A stretch of 12,328 nucleotides of DNA from Ruminococcus sp. (GTDB lineage Bacteria > Bacillota > Clostridia > Oscillospirales > Acutalibacteraceae): the NCBI GenBank assembly GCA_022510985.1, contig JAFLSL010000013.1:1-12328 (forward strand), written 5' to 3'. The notes beneath the pieces are model-generated. The model did not search any database. It saw nothing but the letters and a program-made list of their open reading frames with translations, and had not been told where the DNA came from. Below are positions 7,301 through 12,328 of this stretch, one piece after another (the first letter of the stretch is position 1; every line of letters starts with the position of its first letter). The translations under genes were made by a program, and so were the position numbers.

Positions 7301-7647
7301 TGACTGTAGAATCCGTAAAATCGAATTTGAATGTATATAAAAATGACGAACACATAGCAGGAATAACTTCACTTTCGGTAGACGAAAGTGAAACAAACCG
7401 CTACGTTTATGAAATGCTCACCGAAGAGCCGTGGGCAACCGTATCTTCTGAAAAAAAGTATGTTATAACACTTGATATTTTCGGAGAATGTCCTGTTTTT
7501 GAGGACGAGGGCTTTAGTCTGACACTTGAATATAATTCCCGAAAAGTTAAGTATAACTATTGCAAAATAAAGTCGCTCAATACATCGTATGTTGACGGTA
7601 ATTTAACTACAAAACTGCAGATTTCCTCTGCGGAAAGGACTGAGTAA
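7297..7647 (+). CDS. Tail tube-like structural protein
   Basis: 116 residues, start ATG 7297 (GAGG 7 bases upstream; a second ATG follows directly at 7300). The protein is β-rich: LNVYKNDEHIAGITSLSVDESETNRYVYEMLTEEPWATVSSEKKYVITLDIFGE, then FSLTLEYNSRKVKYNYCKIKSLNTSYVDGNLTTKLQISSAE. This resembles the small β-sandwich fold of tail tube proteins (PBSX XkdM-like), and it is the only tube candidate in the cluster. In PBSX a sheath gene of about 450 codons precedes the tube gene and chaperone and tape-measure genes follow; here none is present. It could alternatively be a baseplate or tube-initiator component. Confidence 0.4.
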   Translation: MMTVESVKSNLNVYKNDEHIAGITSLSVDESETNRYVYEMLTEEPWATVSSEKKYVITLDIFGECPVFEDEGFSLTLEYNSRKVKYNYCKIKSLNTSYVDGNLTTKLQISSAERTE

Positions 7648-7772
7648 TGGAAGAAAATATTTTAAATATTAACGCTCTGTCTGACGCTCAGAAAATAAGC
7701 GAAATCTTTGAACAAGACAGTCGCCGATACAGCCGTGCACTCACCGAGGAACAGGAGGCAAAAATAGGATGA
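7647..7772 (+). CDS. Small 41-residue protein in the chaperone/tape-measure slot
   Basis: ATG at 7647 overlaps the previous TAA by one base, with AAAGGA at 7634-7639 and a 7-base spacer; its TGA overlaps the next ATG (ATGA at 7769). The product is MEENILNINALSDAQKISEIFEQDSRRYSRALTEEQEAKIG in effect: an acidic helix with the segment SEIFEQDSRRYSRAL. Both start and stop coupling and the good ribosome binding site argue for a real gene. The position is the one normally filled by the tail assembly chaperone and tape measure. The function is unknown; it may be a remnant of a chaperone or a baseplate factor. Confidence 0.6.
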   Translation: MEENILNINALSDAQKISEIFEQDSRRYSRALTEEQEAKIG

Positions 7773-8287
7773 AAATTTCTAAAATCCGTTTTAAAGGCTA
7801 TGAGTGGGAGCATAATCCCGAAACACTTAAGGTTGTTAACGATAACAATATAAGAGAACAAGATTTACCTTCAGGTAGTTCAATCTCAAGGTATTATTCC
7901 GCAAAATGCAGAAAAGTCAGCGGAAAAGGAAAACTGGTTGGAAATGAATGTCTTGTGAAATTTAACGAGCTTGTAAAGCTTCAAGGTCAAAGTGAAAGCG
8001 GAATTTTAACCCTTCCGAGCACAAAGCCGTTTTATGCTTATTTTAAAAAGCTTGAGCTTTTGTGCGAACCTTCTCCGAATGTAATAACCTACAGCTTTGA
8101 GTTCATAGAGGACTGCGAGAAAAATCATACCGATAAGGAGCCATACTTCCACACTGTAATGGGAGATGAAACCCTTTGGGATATTTCGTATAAATATGGC
8201 GTAAATATTGAAACGCTCGTAAGTCTTAATCCGGAAATAAAACGTGTGGACGAGCTTTCAGAGGGACTAAAGGTGAAAATATGCTGA
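7769..8287 (+). CDS. Baseplate/tail protein with C-terminal LysM domain (XkdP-like)
   Basis: 172 residues. The N-terminal part (MKISKIRFKGYEWEHNPETLKVVNDN) resembles the start of PBSX XkdP and DNA-circularisation-N-like tail proteins, with the later KLELLCEPSPNVITYSFEFIED strand pair. Residues about 126-171 are a LysM module (YFHTVMGDETLWDISYKYGVNIETLVSLNPEI...LKVKI), which in tail proteins acts as a structural adaptor between tube and hub and need not bind the cell wall. XkdP is about 235 residues, so this one is shorter, mainly in the middle. AGGAGG (7753-7758) lies 10 bases upstream of ATG. It is followed by the hub gene with a 7-base overlap, as in PBSX-type baseplates. Confidence 0.8.
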   Translation: MKISKIRFKGYEWEHNPETLKVVNDNNIREQDLPSGSSISRYYSAKCRKVSGKGKLVGNECLVKFNELVKLQGQSESGILTLPSTKPFYAYFKKLELLCEPSPNVITYSFEFIEDCEKNHTDKEPYFHTVMGDETLWDISYKYGVNIETLVSLNPEIKRVDELSEGLKVKIC

Positions 8288-9225
8288 GTTTTAATTTTAC
8301 TGATATCAGCGGGCATATACTTTCTCTTACTAATCCAATATACATAGTTATCAATCAGGACGAAAACATTCCTGCCGATGATTTAAGCGTTACTTTTCCA
8401 TTTATTAGAAATGCACCCGAGCTTTGCAGCGTAGAAGTTACGGACGGAAATTCGGTTGTTTTCAAAGGCATTGTTGACGAGCAGCAAAATATCTCAACAG
8501 AAAAAAACGCCTACACTAAAATCGTTGTCCGAAGTATGGCGGCTATGCTTCTTGATAATGAGAGCAAGCCCGTAAGCTATACTAATCCCTCAACCTCGGT
8601 TATTTTTAATCGTCACCTTTATCCGAATTTAATAAGCGAGTATAGGGGAGAAGAGCTTGTTTTAAATGACAGCTTTAATATCTCAAAGGGCATGACCGAC
8701 TGGCAGGCGTTTTCCTCGTTTTGTATTAAGGCATTCGGAAGAGTTCCTCGAATTGACGCTGACGGAACGGCGAATTTCAGCGGTGTAACTTCGGATAAAA
8801 ATATAAAGTTTTCAAATATTGACGGCATTAAATATAATTCTATTAAAGAAAATAAAAAACGCTGTAAGCTGATTTCAGAAGTTTATGTAAAGACCAGCCA
8901 AAGTGATATTTACGATACTGTTATAGTGAATAAGGACGTAAAAAACAGAATGGTAGAGCGTAAGCGTTATCTTGATGCGTCTGTATCCGACTCTTTAACT
9001 TTAGCGGACACAATGCTCCGTAACGCTGCTCTCAGCTCTGTTGAGGTAACTGTCGAAACTCCGATAAGACTTTTAAATGTTTTAGGAGCAGGAGTGAGTA
9101 TTGAGGACAATAACCTCGGTACAATAAGCGGACTTAAAGTAAGCAGTATCTATTACAGCCAAACACCTCAGGGTGAGAAAACAATATTGATGTTGAAAAA
9201 GGAGAACGAAAATGTGGATTCTTAA
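8281..9225 (+). CDS. Baseplate hub protein (XkdQ/gp27-like)
   Basis: 314 residues. Hub proteins form the ring at the tube tip to which the spike is attached. The sequence shows the expected sandwich of β-strands: MLSFNFTDISGHILSLTNPIYIVINQDENIPADDLSVTFPF, with VFKGIVDEQQNIST and KIVVRSMAAMLLDNESKPVSY (the double-strand pattern of the gp27/GPD-like domain), then ITFNRHLYPN-like and MTDWQAFSSFCIKAFGRVPRIDADG, typical of the XkdQ family. The C-terminal half (VYVKTSQSDIYDTVIVNK through TVETPIRLLNVLGAGVSIEDNNLGTISGLKVSSI) is the second barrel. Start ATG 8281, overlapping the LysM gene by 7 bases; the purine-rich stretch around AAAGGTGA precedes it. Confidence 0.85.
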   Translation: MLSFNFTDISGHILSLTNPIYIVINQDENIPADDLSVTFPFIRNAPELCSVEVTDGNSVVFKGIVDEQQNISTEKNAYTKIVVRSMAAMLLDNESKPVSYTNPSTSVIFNRHLYPNLISEYRGEELVLNDSFNISKGMTDWQAFSSFCIKAFGRVPRIDADGTANFSGVTSDKNIKFSNIDGIKYNSIKENKKRCKLISEVYVKTSQSDIYDTVIVNKDVKNRMVERKRYLDASVSDSLTLADTMLRNAALSSVEVTVETPIRLLNVLGAGVSIEDNNLGTISGLKVSSIYYSQTPQGEKTILMLKKENENVDS

Positions 9226-9547
9226 TTACGTTACGAAAAATTCAATATCCAATTCAGTAGCAGAAAAGGGAAATGTTAAAAGTGTGTCAGACGGACACGT
9301 TCAGATAAACGCCTCGAGTGAATACGCAAAAATACCGATAATTGCACCCTACGGCATTACATACGCTCCGATTGCAGGAGAGGAATCAGTCGTGCTGCAA
9401 GCCGGCGGAGAGAATATCTGCCTGGGAACAGTTTCAAAAAACGAAACATTAAGCCCCGGGGAGCTTATGCTCAGCTCCTCGGGAGGTGCGACTATTCTTC
9501 TTAAAAATGACGGAAATGTTTATATAAACGGAAAGAAGGTAAGCTAA
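9212..9547 (+). CDS. Short gpV/XkdR-like spike protein
   Basis: 111 residues. The middle carries an OB-like segment (GNVKSVSDGHVQINASSEYAKIPIIAPYGITYAPIAGEESVVLQAGGENICLGTV), and the end the strand-turn pattern GELMLSSSGGATILLKNDGNVYINGKKV that in P2 gpV-like spikes forms the start of the β-helix. The protein stops right there, so the long tip and any metal-binding end of classical spikes are missing. This agrees with a short XkdR-like baseplate spike. AAGGAG lies just upstream of ATG 9212, and the gene overlaps the hub gene by 14 bases and the next one by one base (TAATG). Function as puncturing tip is inferred from family and position. Confidence 0.75.
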   Translation: MWILNYVTKNSISNSVAEKGNVKSVSDGHVQINASSEYAKIPIIAPYGITYAPIAGEESVVLQAGGENICLGTVSKNETLSPGELMLSSSGGATILLKNDGNVYINGKKVS

Positions 9548-9891
9548 TGGATATCAGAATTGAAAACGGGGATATTGCACTAAAGCCTGACGGGACTTCT
9601 GAATATGTAGATGATATTTGGCAGCTTGATCAGCAGATTAATCTTGCCTTTAAAATTCCGAAAGCAAGCTTTGTTTACGACAGAAAAATCGGAGCTTTTA
9701 ACGAGAACTTTGATTTTTTAGAAGAAGGGATTATGGGAAATATCGAGGCAAGGTTAAACGAATGTATTCTAAAATCACAGGCTTACGCTAAAGTAGAATA
9801 TATTTTTCAGGTTAACGGAAGAATTACAATCGGAGTAATAGTAGATGATGAAGTAAATCCCTTATTTACGGAGGTGCATATAGATGGATAG
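9547..9891 (+). CDS. Baseplate wedge protein, gp25/XkdS-like (DUF2634)
   Basis: 114 residues with the layout of PBSX XkdS and T4 gp25-type wedge subunits: MDIRIENGDIALKPDGTSEYVDDIWQLDQQINLAFKIPKASFVYDRKIGA, then FLEEGIMGNIEARLNECILKSQAYAKVEYIFQVNGRITIGVIVDDE. The ELDxxxxLxxxL-type helix, the conserved F-x-Y-x-x-x-x-G-A segment and the closing β-hairpin are all present. It is located directly before the baseplate J gene, the invariable neighbour of this family. Start ATG overlaps the stop of the spike gene by one base; the stop overlaps the next start by 8 bases. Confidence 0.85.
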   Translation: MDIRIENGDIALKPDGTSEYVDDIWQLDQQINLAFKIPKASFVYDRKIGAFNENFDFLEEGIMGNIEARLNECILKSQAYAKVEYIFQVNGRITIGVIVDDEVNPLFTEVHIDG

Positions 9892-10951
9892 CTACGAAGA
9901 TATACTTTCAAGAATGAAAGAAAAATACACCGAGCTTTCGGGAAGAAACGTTCCCGAGCTTTCAGACATAGATATAAGAATGAAAGTTTTAGCAGGAGAA
10001 ATTTATAACGACGAGATAAATATCGAGTTTATAAAACGTCAGATGTTTGCCACAACTGCAACGGGCGAGTATCTCGATTATCACGCTCAGGACAGGGGAC
10101 TAAAACGTAAGGGTGCTACAAAAGCAGTAGGAACCGTAAAGTTTTCAGTAAACGAGCCTGCACAGCAGTCAATTAAAATTCCTAAGGGTACCGTTGTTGC
10201 GACCTCGGGAAAAAATTCGGTCAGATTTATAACCGACGTGGATGATAATATTTCGATAGGAAACTATAGTGTAAGTATACCTTGTACCGCACAAGAGGGA
10301 GGAGCCTCGGGAAATGTTTCAGAAAACAGTATCAGTGTTATGGTAACGCACGTTGTCGGAATTGACAGCGTTACAAATACCTCTGTTTTCACCTCAGGCA
10401 GCGACATAGAAAGTGATGAGCTACTGAGAAGGCGTGTACTCGATACATATAAGTCCGTTTCAAACGGTACAAATAAGGCGTATTATAAACGCCTCGCTCT
10501 TTCGGTTGAGGGGGTTAATTCCGTAAATGTTGTCCCGAAGGCTCGCGGCACAGGAACAGTTGATGTGTATATTGCAGGCAAGGATATGGTTGCATCCCCA
10601 TCCATAGTTAACGAAGTCAACAAGCTGATTGCAAAACAGCGTGAGATAAATGTTGACGTTAAGGTTTCTGCGGCATATATCAACAAAATCAATATTGGAG
10701 TTTCTGTAGTTTTAAAGGAAGGCTACGATTTGGAAACAGTACGCCAAAACATAAAAACTGCCGTTTCGGATTATATAGACACTCTGGAGGTCGGCGATGA
10801 TATGCTTGAAAAATATCTTTCCTCAGCCATTATCAATGCCGAAGGTGTTGTCGATTTCAGCTTTATTAATATGTACCCGTCCCATTATATAACTGAAGAC
10901 GATACCTTTGTGTCCTTAAGGGAAGTCTTTGTTGAGGAGGAAGAGGAATAA
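9884..10951 (+). CDS. Baseplate J-like protein (XkdT)
   Basis: 355 residues, the main wedge protein of contractile-tail baseplates. Conserved blocks are visible in order: the N-terminal helix with TATGEYLDYHAQDRGLKRKGATKA (59-81), IPKGTVVAT (99-107), CTAQEGGASGNVSENSI (134-150), the segment GSDIESDELLRRRVLDTYKSVSNGTNKAYYKRLALSVEGVNSVNVVPKARGTGTVDVYIA, and the acidic C-terminus FVEEEEE. These are hallmarks of the Baseplate_J domain. GGAGGTG, 7 bases upstream of ATG 9884, gives good initiation. XkdT of PBSX is the closest established comparison, and length agrees. Confidence 0.95.
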   Translation: MDSYEDILSRMKEKYTELSGRNVPELSDIDIRMKVLAGEIYNDEINIEFIKRQMFATTATGEYLDYHAQDRGLKRKGATKAVGTVKFSVNEPAQQSIKIPKGTVVATSGKNSVRFITDVDDNISIGNYSVSIPCTAQEGGASGNVSENSISVMVTHVVGIDSVTNTSVFTSGSDIESDELLRRRVLDTYKSVSNGTNKAYYKRLALSVEGVNSVNVVPKARGTGTVDVYIAGKDMVASPSIVNEVNKLIAKQREINVDVKVSAAYINKINIGVSVVLKEGYDLETVRQNIKTAVSDYIDTLEVGDDMLEKYLSSAIINAEGVVDFSFINMYPSHYITEDDTFVSLREVFVEEEEE

Positions 10952-11514
10952 TGACATCGCTCGAGTCTATGATAAAAAAGCTTTTACCGCTTAATATATA
11001 TAGAATTGAAGACGATACCAATATAAAAAACGAGCTGTCAGCCTACGCCTACGCTTTAGATATTCACAGAGAAAATATTGACACTCTTATAAAAGAGTGC
11101 TTTATCTCAAGTGCAGAGGACTATGGAATTGAAATTCGTGAAAAGGTTATCGGCGATTTAAAAAGCTTTTACGATATTGAGAAAAGGCGAGAGATGCTTA
11201 CGCTTAGAAAAGGCTTTAACGATAACGATTTTACCGCGGACAGCTTAGGAGAGTTTATAAAAAGCTTCGGTGTAACCGACTATAGGCTTTCCGAGGTTCC
11301 GACTCAGAATATTATTTCGGTTTGTGTGGGCGGTTCGTATTCCGACAGCGAGGCAAGATGGATTGAAAATCAAATCCGCCTTATCTTGCCTGCTCATTTA
11401 ACCGCCTTTGTTTATTTCGGAGGAAAAATCTGGCGTCAACTCAATCAGGAAGATAAAACCTTCAAAGAAATTGACGCTCAGGATTTAATGTGGCAGGAAT
11501 TTCATTTACAGTAA
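10951..11514 (+). CDS. Tail protein, XkdU/DUF2313-like (P2 gpI role)
   Basis: 187 residues, directly after baseplate J with a one-base overlap. It begins MTSLESMIKKLLPLNIYRIEDDTNIKNELSAYAYALDIHRENIDTLIKECFISSAEDYGIEIREKVIGDL, matching the DUF2313/XkdU family, which starts with an L-P-x-x-Y segment, a helix pair and an 'A-x-x-x-G-x-x-x-R-E' motif. The middle RREMLTLRKGFNDNDFTADSLGEFIKSFGVTDYRLSE and the end AHLTAFVYF are also typical. P2 gpI-like proteins connect baseplate wedges to the tail fibre; the short fibre gene follows here. The gene ends at TAA 11512-11514, followed by about 145 non-coding bases. Confidence 0.88.
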   Translation: MTSLESMIKKLLPLNIYRIEDDTNIKNELSAYAYALDIHRENIDTLIKECFISSAEDYGIEIREKVIGDLKSFYDIEKRREMLTLRKGFNDNDFTADSLGEFIKSFGVTDYRLSEVPTQNIISVCVGGSYSDSEARWIENQIRLILPAHLTAFVYFGGKIWRQLNQEDKTFKEIDAQDLMWQEFHLQ

Positions 11515-11584
11515 AATATGAAAATACATTACTCAGACTAATATTGCTCACTTAGTTTGCAACATTGCAGGGTGGGCGATGGCT

Positions 11585-11667
11585 AAATTTCCATACACGC
11601 CTTATCTGCCCACAGTAAGGTTGTGGAAGTTTTTATTTAAATTTGTGGGCAGAAAGGCTATGGAAAT
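11585..11667 (+). promoter_or_regulatory. Structured repeat, copy 2: hairpin/pseudoknot ahead of the fibre gene
   Basis: Second copy of the element in front of the portal gene. Outer stem AAATTTCCA (11585-11593) pairs with TGGAAGTTT (11624-11632) with one G-T wobble. The inner stem CCTTA (11600-11604)/TAAGG (11616-11620) encloses an 11-base loop with GCCCACA (11608-11614), and TGTGGGC lies at 11644-11650, 11 bases past the outer stem. It is followed by AGAAAGG (11651-11657) and CTATGGAAAT (11658-11667), into the fibre frame. Relative to copy 1 the inner-stem end changes from T-A to C-G, the outer stems differ in sequence but still pair, and loop length (11) and the spacing of loop to TGTGGGC (24 against 26 bases after GCCCACAGTAAG) are nearly constant. 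Confidence 0.65.
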
Positions 11668-12133
11668 TATTATGGCATCAACAAATAAAACTCAAAATCT
11701 CGGGCTTAATAACTGGCTCGAAACCGATAAACCAAAACGTATCGATTTTGTATCGGACAACACTATCATAGATAATATACTCGGAACACATATCAAGGAC
11801 AGCGATCTTCATCTTACCTCTGAAGAGAAGGATAGAGTATCACAGCCGTTTGAGATATCGGTAGGGTATGGTACCGGTAATCCAACTAAAGAAATGCGTA
11901 CAAGCTTTATTCCTAAAATGGCTATCGTTTTTAAAACGAACTCATCGCCCGTAAAATACGCAAATGATTATCCGTTTGTTAATTTTTGTATTGCAACTCA
12001 AAAGGGAACAAGCGGCGGGGCAGAGCTTGTAAATGATACTCTTACTTTAAAACAGAGCAACGTTTCCGAGAACGGAGTGTATTATAATCTTAACGAGCTT
12101 TATGCAACGTATGTTATAATTTATTTTAAATAA
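11660..12133 (+). CDS. Short tail fibre-type protein
   Basis: 157 residues from ATG 11660, or 153 from ATG 11672 (MASTNKTQNLGLNNWLETDKPKRIDFVSDN), the latter being the usual opening of a common Firmicute phage fibre N-terminus; HIKDSDLHLTSEEKDRV follows. The C-terminal half (GYGTGNPTKEMRTSFIPKMAIVFKTNSS, then GGAELVNDTLTLKQSN and LYATYVIIYF) has the pattern of a small appendage domain seen at the ends of phage fibres: a strand after GYGTG, a P-K-x-x-x-V core, and a Y-x-Y/I-x-I-x-F finish. The protein is far shorter than typical fibres, with no long repeat shaft. The repeat's AGAAAGG is 2 bases from ATG 11660 and 14 from ATG 11672, neither ideal. A further in-frame ATG at 11579 would begin within the repeat region and give LPTVRLWKFLFKFVGRKAMEI, and lacks a good binding site. 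Confidence 0.7.
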   Translation: MEIIMASTNKTQNLGLNNWLETDKPKRIDFVSDNTIIDNILGTHIKDSDLHLTSEEKDRVSQPFEISVGYGTGNPTKEMRTSFIPKMAIVFKTNSSPVKYANDYPFVNFCIATQKGTSGGAELVNDTLTLKQSNVSENGVYYNLNELYATYVIIYFK

Positions 12134-12158
12134 TAAAGAAAATTAAATATAAAAACAG

Positions 12159-12198
12159 AGAGGATATGTTGACTGCAAATCAACATATCCTCTTTTTT
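12159..12198 (+). terminator. Intrinsic terminator at the end of the cluster
   Basis: A perfect 14-bp stem (AGAGGATATGTTGA at 12159-12172, TCAACATATCCTCT at 12180-12193) with a 7-base loop is followed by T's to 12198. It lies 26 bases after the fibre stop and closes the long transcription unit. The last 130 bases after it show no convincing gene or motif on either strand. Confidence 0.92.
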
Positions 12199-12328
12199 AA
12201 ATTTTCCACGTCAATCCGTTATATTTTTGATATCCCCAAAACTTTTCCTATTTTATTTTACATTGGATAGAAAAGATAGGTTCTGCTGTAGACTTTTATT
12301 ATCTAACTGCATTCTGAAATCGTCCGAT

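Noticed and set aside
8144..8284. LysM domain as sign of an endolysin
   Set aside because: The N-terminal part is XkdP-like and the gene lies before the hub gene; no hydrolase domain is present.
11579..11659. An N-terminal extension of the fibre protein from ATG 11579
   Set aside because: The added residues are the translated repeat, the upstream GGGTGGGCG is a poor binding site, and the family begins near MASTNKT. The open frame through the repeat is kept as a note only.
12253..12328. A minus-strand frame open from the window end to a stop at 12253-12255 (about 24 codons), possibly the end of a converging gene
   Set aside because: Too short, AT-rich and without any recognisable motif; chance open frames of this size are common. 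It may be real if more sequence shows it.

Overview
The window reads as chromosome of a low-GC Gram-positive bacterium, most likely a Clostridia/Oscillospiraceae-type Firmicute. This rests on strong AGGAGG-type ribosome binding sites, U-tailed intrinsic terminators, the Firmicute character of the PNPase fragment, and a structural phage cluster in the gene order of Bacillus PBSX. The lineage is an inference.

Layout. Bases 1-765 are the 3' part of pnp (end of the second RNase PH domain, KH, S1, basic tail), closed by a clear terminator at 797-835. After only about 36 bases, a tightly packed, all-plus-strand phage-type cluster begins (872-12133) and ends at a second strong terminator (12159-12198). 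Packaging and head: small and large terminase, portal, a prohead protease with a scaffold-like tail, a small decoration-type protein, and an HK97-type major capsid protein. Connectors: three small genes in the positions of adaptor, head closure and tail terminator. Tail: one tube-like protein, a 41-codon gene, then a PBSX-like baseplate series (LysM adaptor, XkdQ-like hub, short gpV-like spike, gp25/XkdS-like, baseplate J/XkdT, XkdU-like). A short fibre-type protein closes the cluster. Genes overlap by 1-23 bases or are nearly touching, which implies one long transcript.

What stands out. (1) Between the capsid and the LysM gene there are only about 1.6 kb, with no tail sheath, no tape measure protein and no normal chaperone pair. 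The particle would have a contractile-phage baseplate on a very short or no tail. (2) No integrase, repressor, replication or lysis gene is seen between the two terminators, so the cluster could be a domesticated or GTA/PBSX-like particle locus, or one arm of a prophage running beyond the window. (3) The only two sizeable gaps inside the cluster, in front of the portal and fibre genes, carry two copies of the same element: a hairpin with an identical 11-base apical loop geometry, whose GCCCACA loop can pair with a downstream TGTGGGC, followed by a shared AGAAAGGCT(G/A)TGGAAAT that leads into the gene. The stems differ in sequence but still pair in both copies, including a T-A to C-G exchange. 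I read this as a conserved pseudoknotted RNA (or DNA hairpin) element at the translation start. It is the best candidate here for something undescribed.
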